A program made the position numbers and the translations under genes. A stretch of 64,000 nucleotides of DNA, from positions 426,745 through 490,744 of the forward strand of contig NZ_VAUA01000003.1 of the NCBI RefSeq assembly GCF_005771405.1, given 5' to 3'. Each line of letters starts with the position of its first letter. Position 1 is the stretch's first letter. This document shows positions 53,635-62,486 of this stretch, piece after piece. A model generated the notes under the pieces. It saw nothing but the letters and a program-made list of their open reading frames with translations, did no database searches and had not been told where the DNA came from. The DNA is from Parasedimentitalea maritima. Its GTDB lineage: Bacteria > Pseudomonadota > Alphaproteobacteria > Rhodobacterales > Rhodobacteraceae.

Positions 53635-54282
53635 TCAGTCATTGTCGGATTGTCCAGCCCCTGCCCCCAGTCGCCGTGATGCTTCAGTTGCCGGGGCATA
53701 GGTCAGAGCGGCAAATGAATTGAGTTTCTCCCAGTCCTGACTGCAGGGTCTGGCACGGCCAATCTGGTTCGCGTCTTTAGTAAGCGGCGGTGCCACAGTG
53801 ATTTCCACCTGCTCAACCTGTTCGACATAGAAGGCAGCCTCCGTTGAAGCCGCTAGATCAACAGTCTTTCCATTTGTCGTCATCGTTGCGCCCGGCAAGC
53901 GTACCTGCAGGTTGGTTTTAACCTTGCGCGCCGCTGCAGCCACAAACGGAAGGATGAACAGTGGGTGAGACAGTTCGCGGATCCTGACCCCATTTGAACC
54001 AACCAGAGTTGCACAGTCCGACAACGAAGCACCGACGTATAGTGGACACAGCCTGCCAGCTTCAGCGCGCCATTCTCCGACCAGGAATATTGGCGGCTGT
54101 AGATTGCAGGCAGAATCTTGGTGCGCTTCAAGAACACCTGTTAGTACACGGCAGCCATCAATGTTTTGAGCACACATCCAGCGCGTTGCCTTGGCAGCCT
54201 CTTCGGCTAGTCCCCAGCCCAGCCCAGCGCCACGGGCGGCCCGTTTACTATGGGCTTCCACTTCGTTCAGAGAGTAGCTCAT
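53635..54282 (-). CDS. DUF3726 protein
   Basis: 215 residues. The start MSYSLNEVEAHSKRAARGAG and GLGWGLAEEAAKATRWM are typical of the DUF3726 family. The middle contains PLYVGASLSDCATLV. There is no signal peptide or membrane helix. Function unknown. The start overlaps the stop of the 562-residue gene by four bases (ATGA), so the two are coupled. The same gene order with the Ldh2-type enzyme is a useful handle for finding the pathway. Confidence 0.8.
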   Translation of the reverse strand: MSYSLNEVEAHSKRAARGAGLGWGLAEEAAKATRWMCAQNIDGCRVLTGVLEAHQDSACNLQPPIFLVGEWRAEAGRLCPLYVGASLSDCATLVGSNGVRIRELSHPLFILPFVAAAARKVKTNLQVRLPGATMTTNGKTVDLAASTEAAFYVEQVEQVEITVAPPLTKDANQIGRARPCSQDWEKLNSFAALTYAPATEASRRLGAGAGQSDND

Positions 54283-55967
54283 TCAGCGCCCTCCAGATTG
54301 GGATAAACCCAGTGGTCCGCGTTGTCCCGGGTCAGTTCATTGGGGTATGGTGCCCCCTGGAACATACAAATCCGAACCCACCGGTCCGAGCGTGGGTCAA
54401 AGTGGGTAGCCCCAAAGAAAGAGAGTTTGGCACGCAGCATGTCAATCGGCAGGATATCTTCGCCGATGGTATTGTCCTGGATTTCGCTATAGGGCGCGCT
54501 GGCGCTGATCTGGCTGCGTCTGATCGTGTGGCGATGTTCTGGGTGACGTAGCAGGAAATCTGAGATCTTTTTATCGTGATCCCATTTTCTCAGTTCCTCA
54601 TAGGCTTGCACCGCGTCCCTTGCTGGGGCCAGCGGTTGTTCATACTCCGCGATGGGCTCCTTAAACCGGGATCCGATCCGGGGCTCCAGTTTTTCGGCCG
54701 AAACATACCAGGCCTGTGCGCAATTCTCAGGGGCGGCCCAATCGAGTTCCAACGCCCAGCCAAAGCATTTCTGGATCAGCTCTTTCAGGGTGCCAACAGT
54801 CATATCGCCATCGATCAGGAACGCATCTGAGTTGCAATCAGACAGACTATTCGACAATTCATCAACGAGATGGCCATAGGGTTCCATCACAACGGAGCTC
54901 ACCAATTCCTGCCCCTCTTCGCTCAGGTGGGCCTCAGACCAGAGAACAAGCTGATCCCAGGGGTGTTCTGTTGACAGGTCGTGCTTTGCAACATGGCTGA
55001 ACACTGCGTCCAGATCGGTGCGAAGGGTGTTGAGTTTTTTGACTTGCAGCGGGTGGTCAGATTGCCACTGTGACACGGACCGAGAACTCCGTTTCAACAT
55101 TTCTTTGAATTGGGCAACCTCTGCGTCCGTCGCACGTTGAACTTGTCGCACACGTAACAGGGCTTCTTCGCGCGCCATGATCCAGTTGTTGAACAACATC
55201 GGATGGTTCACGATAAACGGTGCCATGCCAAGGCCCGTTGAATTGCCAATACCAAGCTGCCGCGCTGCCCCTGCATCTAACCGTGCTGCAGTCTCGCCGC
55301 CTTTGGTTTGGGCAGCATGTTCAATCAGGTCACGCACAAAGGCTCGGGTCAGAAAAACCGAGAGCATTTCGGCCTGGAATGGTGCGGAAAACTCAGGTCG
55401 ATCTGCAATCACCTCGCGGTCTGCAGCGCCGAATTTTCCTGAACCATACACGGCGGTGGTCCGCATCAAGTAGCCGACATTGGCCAGTTGCTCGGCTTCG
55501 GGTTGGCGACCACTGGCAAGCGCTTCGACCACATGTTTCCACAGGCGGACCGACCGGTTGGCGCGCGACAGCGACAGCTCGCTTTCACGAATGCGTCCAG
55601 CTTCCTGCAGCGGAACATTCTTTGACAGTCGCTCTATATCATCAGCCGTCGGAATACCGTCAAACAGTGTAAACGTTGCGTCCCAAGCCTCTGCTATGAC
55701 CCTGTCAGAACGCATTTCCGACGGTAGATCGTGGGCAAAGGCAACAAGGGAGTAGGTGCGATCCGGCCCGTTGGCGCAATAAACCGCGTGTCCTGTGCCA
55801 TCCGCTGCAATATTGAATATGGGGCGGGAAAACTCCCAGGCCTCATCAGCCATCCGCCGGGTCAGGATCCGCATAAAGCTAAGACGGCATTGATGAAGCG
55901 ATCCCAGCCGCGATAGCCGCATGACCTGTCTTGGATCACGGAGCGAAGGGCGCAGGGAGCCTGTCAT
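54279..55967 (-). CDS. Unrecognised 562-residue protein of the catabolic operon
   Basis: From the ATG at 55967, four bases after the dipeptidase stop; a longer frame to 56072 would run into the dipeptidase and is rejected. It is soluble, mostly helical and rich in charged residues, with no signal peptide, helix pair or metal motif that I recognise. Notable stretches are YLMRTTAVYGSGKFGAADRE, GIGNSTGLGMAPFIVNHPM and DNADHWVYPNLEGAE. I do not recognise a family. Tight coupling to DUF3726 and the dipeptidase-like gene suggests that it is an enzyme of the same pathway. Confidence 0.75.
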   Translation of the reverse strand: MTGSLRPSLRDPRQVMRLSRLGSLHQCRLSFMRILTRRMADEAWEFSRPIFNIAADGTGHAVYCANGPDRTYSLVAFAHDLPSEMRSDRVIAEAWDATFTLFDGIPTADDIERLSKNVPLQEAGRIRESELSLSRANRSVRLWKHVVEALASGRQPEAEQLANVGYLMRTTAVYGSGKFGAADREVIADRPEFSAPFQAEMLSVFLTRAFVRDLIEHAAQTKGGETAARLDAGAARQLGIGNSTGLGMAPFIVNHPMLFNNWIMAREEALLRVRQVQRATDAEVAQFKEMLKRSSRSVSQWQSDHPLQVKKLNTLRTDLDAVFSHVAKHDLSTEHPWDQLVLWSEAHLSEEGQELVSSVVMEPYGHLVDELSNSLSDCNSDAFLIDGDMTVGTLKELIQKCFGWALELDWAAPENCAQAWYVSAEKLEPRIGSRFKEPIAEYEQPLAPARDAVQAYEELRKWDHDKKISDFLLRHPEHRHTIRRSQISASAPYSEIQDNTIGEDILPIDMLRAKLSFFGATHFDPRSDRWVRICMFQGAPYPNELTRDNADHWVYPNLEGAE

Positions 55968-55971
55968 CCGT

Positions 55972-56946
55972 TCAAACCTGCGGCGTGAAATTGGTGGCAA
56001 AGAAACGATGCCAGTTGTCGCCAAGAACCGCCGAAACTTCAGCGCCAGACATCCCGACCTCGCGCAACCCATTTTCTAGGTTGCTAAAATCGCGGTTGTT
56101 GCGAAACCAATCGGGCATATCGGGGAACCCGGGCTTATCGGCCGACCCCTCTCCATAGTCGATGTCCTTGGTCCATCGGCCAACGCGCATCCACTCCACT
56201 ACAGTATCAGGCTGGTCCTGACACAGGTCACTGCCAATGCCCAAATGCTCGACGCCAAACCGATCGGCGCAACGGGCGATCATTTCGCAGAAATCTTGCA
56301 GGGTGCAGTTGGATTTATGTTTCAAATGATGAGGGTAGATGGAAAACCCAAACATGCCGCCGTTTTCTGTCACAGCGCGGATCACATCGTCTTTTTTGTT
56401 GCGCAAGGCCGGCGCCCAATCATACGGGTTCGCGTGAGTGATGGCGATTGGGCGCCCGGATAGATCGGCCGCTTGGATAGTCGACCGATCGGCGGAGTGG
56501 CTCATGTCGATCACAAGACCAACACGGTTCATCTCTTTGATGACCTGCCGCCCCATACGGGTAATGCCGGTGTCTTCGCTCTCGTAGCATCCAGACGCCA
56601 GCAATGATTGATTGTTATAAGTCAGCTGCATAAAGCGGGCACCCAGTGAGTGCAGAATTTCGACTAACCCAATGTCATCTTCCATTGGGCTGGGATTCTG
56701 AAACCCAAAGAAAATAGCAGTGCGCCCGGTTTCACGAGCCTTGTCGACGTCACTGGCCCACAGGCCCTTCATGATCAGATCTGGATATTGTTCAAACCAG
56801 CGGTTCCACTTTTCAAAGTTCAGCACCGTTTCCCGGAAATTCTCGTGGTAAGCGATGGTGACATGCACCGCATCCACATTGCCCTCCCGCAATTGCCGAA
56901 AGATCTTTTCGGACCAGTTGGCATATTGCAGGCCGTCTATCCGCAT
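55972..56946 (-). CDS. M19 (renal dipeptidase) family protein with altered metal site
   Basis: 324 residues. The second-half motifs VIDMSHSADRS, AITHANPYDW and LGIGSDLCQ keep the His, His and Asp of the M19 barrel. The N-terminal H-x-D metal motif is replaced by IDGLQYANWS, and the bridging Glu position reads GFQNPSP. Three ligands of the two-zinc site are therefore missing, and the reaction may not be dipeptide hydrolysis. There is no signal peptide, unlike secreted renal dipeptidases. It overlaps the ALDH gene by one base. Confidence 0.82.
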   Translation of the reverse strand: MRIDGLQYANWSEKIFRQLREGNVDAVHVTIAYHENFRETVLNFEKWNRWFEQYPDLIMKGLWASDVDKARETGRTAIFFGFQNPSPMEDDIGLVEILHSLGARFMQLTYNNQSLLASGCYESEDTGITRMGRQVIKEMNRVGLVIDMSHSADRSTIQAADLSGRPIAITHANPYDWAPALRNKKDDVIRAVTENGGMFGFSIYPHHLKHKSNCTLQDFCEMIARCADRFGVEHLGIGSDLCQDQPDTVVEWMRVGRWTKDIDYGEGSADKPGFPDMPDWFRNNRDFSNLENGLREVGMSGAEVSAVLGDNWHRFFATNFTPQV

Positions 56947-58397
56947 CAGCTTGGTGTTCCTGCGCTGATATAGGCAGTTTTGACGGTGGTGTAGAATTCC
57001 GCAGCTGACTTACCTTGTTCACGCGGTCCGTACGAACTGTCACCGCGACCGCCAAATGGCACGTGATAATCAGTGCCAGCAGTTGGCAGGTTGACTGTCA
57101 CAACGCCTGTCCGTGCATGACGGCGAAAATGTGTGGAACGGGCAAGGCTTTGCGTCACTATTCCTGATGTCAGGCCAAATTTGGTATCGTTGACCACGCT
57201 CAGAGCCTCGTCGTAGCTGCCCACTTTGATCACCGAGGTTAGAGGCGCAAACATTTCCTCACGGTTGATACGCATGTCGTTGGTGGTGTTCAGGAACACT
57301 CCGGGTGACATGTAAAACCCATCATGTGGCATCTCCAACCGGGCGCCCCCACAGGCCAGCTCTGCTCCCTCGGAAAGCCCCAAATCAACGTAGGCTAGGT
57401 TTTCATCAAGTTGCTGTTGGCTAACGACCGGCCCCATCTGGGTTCCAGCCTCCAGCGCGTGGCCCACTTTCATTGCTTTGGTGCCGGCAACCAGTTTTTC
57501 TACAAAACTATCATGCACCGCATGGTGGACCACAAGCCGGGAGGAAGCGGTGCATTTCTGGCCGGTGCCGCCAAACGCACCGCCAAGGGCAAGTGAGACA
57601 GCCAGATCCAAGTCCGCATCATCCATCACCGCCAAGGCGTTTTTGGATCCCATTTCCATCTGTACCTTGGTCAGGTTCTGGATTGCTGCTGTGGCAATGC
57701 CCTTGCCCACAGGAACCGATCCGGTAAACGAAATCGCGTTTACCTTGGGGCTTTCGACCAACTGTTGACCAATCGAGCGGCCAGACCCCATCACGAGGCT
57801 GAACAGCCCTTTGGGAATATCCTGTTTGGCAATGATTTCCGCAAGCGCCACAGCCGATGCCGGTGTGATATTGGCGGGCTTCCAAACAACAGCGTTACCA
57901 TAACAAAGAGCTGGAGCAATTTTCCACGAAGCGGTGGCGGTGGGAAAGTTCCATGGGGAGATGATGGCCACAACCCCCACCGCTTCTCGGCGCACGTCGA
58001 TTTCAACACCAGCGCGCACCGAATCTGCATTCTCACCAAGCTGACGCAGGCATTCAGCGGCGTAATATGTAAAGAACTGCCCTGCACGGTATACTTCGCC
58101 TTTGCCCTCGGCCAAAGGTTTACCCTCTTCCCGGCTTAGCAGGGCTCCCAGCTCTTCCGAACGCGCCATCAACTCGTTGCCGATGTTCATCAACACCGAT
58201 TGCTTGCGCTCTAAACCATAAGCCGCCCATTCCAGCTGCGCGACCTGCGCCTGATCCAGAGTATCTTGTAGCTGTTGTGTGCTTGCCTGGGCGAACATAC
58301 CCACGAGATCGCTCAGATCAGAAGGATTGCGATTTTCAGCTTCGCTCTCGCCTGCAGCCCAGTTTCCAGCAATCAGGTTCAGTTTAGTCTCGGACAT
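56946..58397 (-). CDS. NAD(P)-dependent aldehyde dehydrogenase, KGSADH-like
   Basis: About 483 residues from the ATG at 58397, which has GGGA six bases upstream. The catalytic Cys lies in GGTGQKCTASSRLVV and the general-base Glu in QMEMGSKNALAV. The NAD fold begins with IISPWNFPTATASWKIAPAL. The TGQKCTASSR pattern is shared with alpha-ketoglutarate semialdehyde dehydrogenases, which would fit hydroxyproline-like breakdown. First gene of the operon, divergent from lysR. Confidence 0.87.
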   Translation of the reverse strand: MSETKLNLIAGNWAAGESEAENRNPSDLSDLVGMFAQASTQQLQDTLDQAQVAQLEWAAYGLERKQSVLMNIGNELMARSEELGALLSREEGKPLAEGKGEVYRAGQFFTYYAAECLRQLGENADSVRAGVEIDVRREAVGVVAIISPWNFPTATASWKIAPALCYGNAVVWKPANITPASAVALAEIIAKQDIPKGLFSLVMGSGRSIGQQLVESPKVNAISFTGSVPVGKGIATAAIQNLTKVQMEMGSKNALAVMDDADLDLAVSLALGGAFGGTGQKCTASSRLVVHHAVHDSFVEKLVAGTKAMKVGHALEAGTQMGPVVSQQQLDENLAYVDLGLSEGAELACGGARLEMPHDGFYMSPGVFLNTTNDMRINREEMFAPLTSVIKVGSYDEALSVVNDTKFGLTSGIVTQSLARSTHFRRHARTGVVTVNLPTAGTDYHVPFGGRGDSSYGPREQGKSAAEFYTTVKTAYISAGTPS

Positions 58398-58457
58398 CAG
58401 CTTTCCCACATATTGAATTGGGAAAAGAATGGACCTGCGGGTTGATATCAGTCAAAT

Positions 58458-58475
58458 TTAAATAACTTAATTTAA
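58458..58475. promoter_or_regulatory. Inverted repeat TTAAAT-N6-ATTTAA, candidate LysR site
   Basis: It lies in the roughly 95-base gap between the ALDH gene and lysR. The spacing fits the T-N11-A pattern bound by LysR regulators. It is also AT-rich, so promoter elements overlap. Confidence 0.4.
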
Positions 58476-58494
58476 TTTCAGGAAGTCTGAAGTC

Positions 58495-59397
58495 ATGGCA
58501 ATCAAGATTGAAATGTTGCGTTGTTTCAGTGCAGTAGCTGAGGCTGGAAATCTGGCGGATGCCGCCATCCGATTGGGGCGAACCCAGCCTGCAATTTCAA
58601 TGAAGCTCAAACAGCTAGAAGATCACCTAAATCAGCGGCTATTTGTTAGCGACAGGAAAAGCCAACTAACGCCCGTTGGCCTTCAGATCTTCGAACTGGC
58701 GCGCACCGAGCTGCGCCAGTTCGATGACACTATCAAGGCCATTCAGACCGCAGCAGTATCGCCGCAAGGGCTTGTACGCGTGGCATCGGTTCCGTCCGTC
58801 GCAGGGCTTGTCTTCCCTTCAATGGTCGAGAAATTTCGTGTTGTCTGTCCGGGAACCAGAATTGAGCTGCAAGACACGGACACCCAACAGGTCATTGATG
58901 CGCTTAGCCGAGGAAAAGCGGATATCGGCATTGCCTCCAATGATCACGCCTTAAATGGGATTCAGCAAACAAAGCTGTTCTCGGATCGTTTCGGGCTCAT
59001 TTGCTCGCCACGCCATCCGCTCGCACACAAGAAAGGCCCAATAACGTTGGTCGATGTGATCTCTGATCAGTTCATCAGGAATGATTTGTGCCTATCAATC
59101 ACGTCACAAAGCTTTCAGGAAATGACAGCTCGCGCCAGTTTATCGGCCAGAAACACCCTATCTCTCATTTCAATGGTACGCTCTGATCGCTGGGTTACCA
59201 TCCTGCCCAAAGCTGTATTGCATATAGCCCCCTCGGACCTGATCTTCAGAGAGATCTCAGACCTAACATCCCGGCGTCAGGTCAACCTTCTCTTGCGAGA
59301 AAAATCTCCGTTTCAGGAGTATTCTGAGAAGTTGAAGGACGTCATTCTCTCTACAAATTGGGAAACAAATCTGAGTGCCGGTTCGCCGAAAAGGTAA
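58495..59397 (+). CDS. LysR-family transcriptional regulator
   Basis: 300 residues. The N-terminal HTH reads MLRCFSAVAEAGNLADAAIR then LGRTQPAISMKLKQLEDHLN, followed by a periplasmic-binding-like effector domain (VRVASVPSVAGLVFPSMVEK). It is divergent from the ALDH-dipeptidase-BCCT operon and likely activates it in response to a pathway intermediate. It is the last gene before the degraded element. Confidence 0.9.
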   Translation: MAIKIEMLRCFSAVAEAGNLADAAIRLGRTQPAISMKLKQLEDHLNQRLFVSDRKSQLTPVGLQIFELARTELRQFDDTIKAIQTAAVSPQGLVRVASVPSVAGLVFPSMVEKFRVVCPGTRIELQDTDTQQVIDALSRGKADIGIASNDHALNGIQQTKLFSDRFGLICSPRHPLAHKKGPITLVDVISDQFIRNDLCLSITSQSFQEMTARASLSARNTLSLISMVRSDRWVTILPKAVLHIAPSDLIFREISDLTSRRQVNLLLREKSPFQEYSEKLKDVILSTNWETNLSAGSPKR

Positions 59398-59913
59398 TGT
59401 AACTTGGGTGAGTACTCCCTTCACTGACCGACGAACTTCTATCGCCCGAAGCAGATCCCGGAAACAGGTCCCACAGTCATTCCAAGTCGCGCTCAACTTT
59501 TAAACGCCATTTCTCAGCATATGTTGCCATTTTTAAAGTATTCTCTGGCATTGTGATATTCTTGGTTTTCGTGGTCATGACATCACGCGCGAATAACAAC
59601 GCTGCCCCAATGCTGGCGCCACACATGATGGCACCCCACTACGAAGTGCGTCAATAACCCCGGGTCAATGCCCCTTGGTCAAATACGGTCGTTTCTGCCG
59701 GTGACAAAAACGTATGGGTTTTGCCTGTTACACCTTCCTAAGTTGGTGCGCGGTTAAGTGAGGCCCTTTGCGGAGTAGGTGAGTTCCAAACTGTTGTGCT
59801 AGTGTCGTAGCGAAAGGCTCTCGTCGAATTTTGCACGGCGGCCTTTTTGTATTGGTTCAGTTTTCGTTTTTTGCTGCCCAAGTGTTGGGCTGATTGTTTA
59901 TATCGAGGTGACA
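59398..59913. other. Gene-poor stretch at the left side of the degraded element
   Basis: No convincing full gene. It includes one possible short frame (59477-59626). A left attachment copy of the tRNA 3' end was looked for here and not found by eye. Confidence 0.4.
59477..59626 (-). CDS. Possible 49-residue small protein
   Basis: The ATG at 59626 opens a frame MCGASIGAALLFARDVMTTK followed by a Lys/Glu-rich end (KWRLKVERDLE). The composition looks protein-like, with a hydrophobic start and charged end, but the ribosome site is weak and no family is recognised. It may be a remnant. Confidence 0.2.
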   Translation of the reverse strand: MCGASIGAALLFARDVMTTKTKNITMPENTLKMATYAEKWRLKVERDLE

Positions 59914-61594
59914 ATGACAAATTGGGTTGTTTCATTAAGAGAACGCGCGGGCCCTCAATCACGTAATGCGGTCTTTGGATTCATGGCTCTCATTGGCGTA
60001 CTGATCTCAGTAGCTTTGCCAGATTACTTAGTGTTCCGATCATTTTATCGAGCTGTTAGCAAACTTGAGACTGAGCGGGATGAACTAAAGGGTAAGAGGG
60101 ATCGCCTTGTTCAGCGGTTAATTGTTCGGGGCAATGCATCCGAATCCAATGGCCTTTACTGGCGTCGGATCACTGCGGATAAGGATGGGCCCGAGGTTGA
60201 GATCAATCGTGGACAGGCTTAAGACTCTTGGTGTGAAGACCGGAAACCCGAGCGGCTTGTCATCGAGTTTGCGAGCCATGCTTCCACTTCCGAAATCGAA
60301 GCATATGACCGTGCAGTTGAACGGATTACTAATCTTAGTCGAGAGATAGGTGTCTATCAAACAAGGTCTGAACTTGGGCTTCCAGCATTCAGTATAGCAG
60401 TAGCAAAATGGAGCGTGCCGTTGGTCTGGCTATTCGCGCTTGGGGTCGCCCTTTGGCCGGTTTGGGCGTTGCGCGAAACGCTTCAAGTTGTGCAGACCAA
60501 CGCACGGACAGAGAATGATCAGGAGCTACCGCTCTTGAGTTTTATTTCTGCTCGATTCGTCGAAAAGGAAATGCGAGTAGCGCCATCAGCGGTATTTCGT
60601 TGCTTGTACTTCGTGATGGCGATGCTCTCAATTATGGCTTGCTGGATGGGGTATGGGTATGCGATTGCAGGTTACGGACCCACGGGCATGTCGCCTCTGG
60701 TCCAATCGATTTACAAGTACAGCGCTGTTGGCACTGCCTCGTTCGTCAGCCTTTTCCTTCTACGAATTTCCATTTGGGGTCCTGGTCCCGGCGGCGCGGA
60801 TAATGATCCTCGCCTGATTTGGTCAGCTTTGTCACGCAGATCATTTATATCTGGCGGCCTCGTTACCATAGCAGCCGGACTGATCGTTTCCCATCGGCAA
60901 TGGGACACACCGGCCGCCTTGGCTCCTTATCTGCGTGTGCGTCAGAAGCCTCGTCGTGTGCAATCTTTGATAGAAATGGCCCCAGGTTTTTATTGGTTGT
61001 CTCGGCCGTGGCCTGAAGATTCGGCTTTCGCAAGGCCGACAAACTATGGTTTCACCAGACTCGTCTACCTTGAAAGTGCGTCCGACGTGGAAGTTTCCTT
61101 CGGAATGGATCCTACACGGATACGATTGGGCACCGACCAAGGCGGAACTTCGACCTCTTTCTAGTCCGCCCGCCGCCGCCGATCTTTCATTTTTGAGTAA
61201 TGCCAGCGGTGGGACAATTCGCTCATACTGGATCGAGAACGCTGCCCTAGACCTCGTTGAAGTTGGCGGTCTTAGCGCAGCAGCTGAACTTCTAAAAATC
61301 GCAATAGACTGGGACATTGGAGAACGGCTAGCACAAAGGCGAAGGACCAGCATTAGATTGATCGATCTCTACTGCAAGCTTGTGCCGCAACAGGTACGCG
61401 TGGCGCAACTATCTGATTGGATTAAGAAAGGGAACAACCTCGAGCCGAAAGACCTGCAAAGGTTGGGAGGCAGGAAAACAAGATGGGAGCATGTCAGTGT
61501 CGTCGCGGGAAATCAGGAGGTGATTTGGAAGCTTCCGCGCCGAGGTGTTGAGATGGTTCCGAATCGAGTTGCCCGCTCAGTTGCAATTGGCTAG
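59914..61594 (+). pseudogene. Degenerate membrane protein gene (in-frame stop plus frameshift)
   Basis: ATG 59914 with GAGG upstream opens a frame with a hydrophobic segment (FMALIGVLISVALPDYLVF) and a short coiled coil. The frame stops at TAA 60220-60222, but the same frame continues as convincing coding (ERLVIEFASHASTSEIEAYD, then four more hydrophobic segments such as PLVWLFALGVALWPVWAL) to 61164. From about 61050-61150 coding shifts by one base and runs on to 61594 (LSNASGGTIRSYWIENAAL). The simplest reading is one membrane protein of about 550 residues broken by a nonsense change and a frameshift. Separate small genes are an alternative. No family recognised. Confidence 0.5.
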
Positions 61595-61604
61595 ATTAGT
61601 AGTT

Positions 61605-61680
61605 GCGGTCGGCGCACGTCTCTCTTCCAAAGGAGGATGCTCGGTCTGGGTTCGACTCCCAGGAGGGGTGCGCCGACCGC
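61605..61680 (+). ncRNA. tRNA-like three-way-junction RNA structure
   Basis: A perfect 13-bp outer helix (61605-61617 with 61668-61680) encloses two hairpins. One is CTTCC-AAA-GGAGG (61624-61636); the other is a perfect tRNA T-arm, CTGGG-TTCGACT-CCCAG (61646-61662). It has no D-arm and its anticodon arm is too short, so it is not a normal tRNA. It could be a decayed tRNA, an attachment-site relic or a small structured RNA. Transcription is unknown. Confidence 0.4.
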
Positions 61681-62063
61681 AGTATCACCCAACAACACAC
61701 AAGAAGCCCGGAACCACGGAGCTTACAGCGTCCAACCTACGGCTTGTCTAGAGGGTTTTCACGTCGAACTGATCAAAGTGTGTAGCATATCAAAAACCCT
61801 ATGACATCATCCATGCGCCAAAACCGGTCGTTTTTGTCACTGGCGGCGCGCCCCCGAAATCACTGAATATTTCGGTGCCACAAACCCTTGGCAAAACCCC
61901 GTTTAGTTTGGCAGTTTTTTGGCCTTGCCTGGAAAACTGGACATTCGTGCACAGCGCGGCATTTGGTACTTTGGGCTCACAAGAGCCGTTAGCCGCGTGG
62001 CGCACGAAAGTCCGCTCCACGTTTTGTGGGCCACACTTGCTATGGGCCTTAGCTAATAGGGCC
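61681..62063. other. Gene-poor stretch in the degraded element
   Basis: Short frames only, none with a ribosome site and recognisable domains. AGGGTTTT and AAAACCCT (about 61751 and 61792) form a weak distant inverted repeat. Confidence 0.35.
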
Positions 62064-62398
62064 TCATCGCAAGGCCCATTGGCCTATTTCTAGATCATCC
62101 GGTGTGGCACCACCAGCAACGGCTTCCTTAAACCACGCTGGCTGACGGCCACGATCGCTCCAAGTCAGCTCTGCATTCTAAGGATGACGGTACTTCGGCG
62201 CAGCGACGGACTTAGCACCCTTTGCCTTTCCGATGACCAGCTCTTCCAGCGAATACCCCAATTCCTGCGCAGCAGAGGTTACAGTGGAGCGTGCCTCTTT
62301 GAGTTTGCGCGCTTCAAAACTGGTAATGGCTTTCGCCACATCCTTTTGCAGCTTTTTAGCTCATCCAGTTCAAGGCCGTCGAGGTCAATTTCAGACAT
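62064..62398 (-). pseudogene. H-NS/HvrA-family nucleoid protein pseudogene
   Basis: ATG 62398 starts MSEIDLDGLELDELK, then the frame breaks in a short A-run (62353-62357, minus strand). Shifting the frame as if one A were lost restores KLQKDVAKAITSFEARKLKE and AAQELGYSLEELVIGKAKG. This leads to KYRHP, then a TAG stop where the family has Glu or Gln (KYRHPEN), and then AELTWSDRGRQPAWFKEAVA. That last block is the H-NS DNA-binding motif (TWSGRGRQPxW in intact members). One frameshift plus one nonsense codon make it a clear pseudogene of an alphaproteobacterial H-NS-like regulator. Confidence 0.85.
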
Positions 62399-62486
62399 AG
62401 TTTTTCCGTCTATTGCAAAACTTCGCGAACACTCGCAGAATTTGAAAGGCTAATCTAGCCTGTGTTTCAACGCGCTTCCTTGCATT

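Noticed and set aside
61605..61680. Functional tRNA-Gly or tmRNA
   Set aside because: No D-arm, an anticodon arm with only three loop bases and an over-long closing helix; kept only as a tRNA-like structure.
61799..62020. 73-residue minus-strand frame in the degraded element
   Set aside because: No ribosome site, domain or protein-like composition.
59400..62480. Left attachment copy of the tRNA-fMet 3' end
   Set aside because: Searched by eye for the tRNA 3' sequence; no convincing repeat. The other end may lie farther left or be lost.
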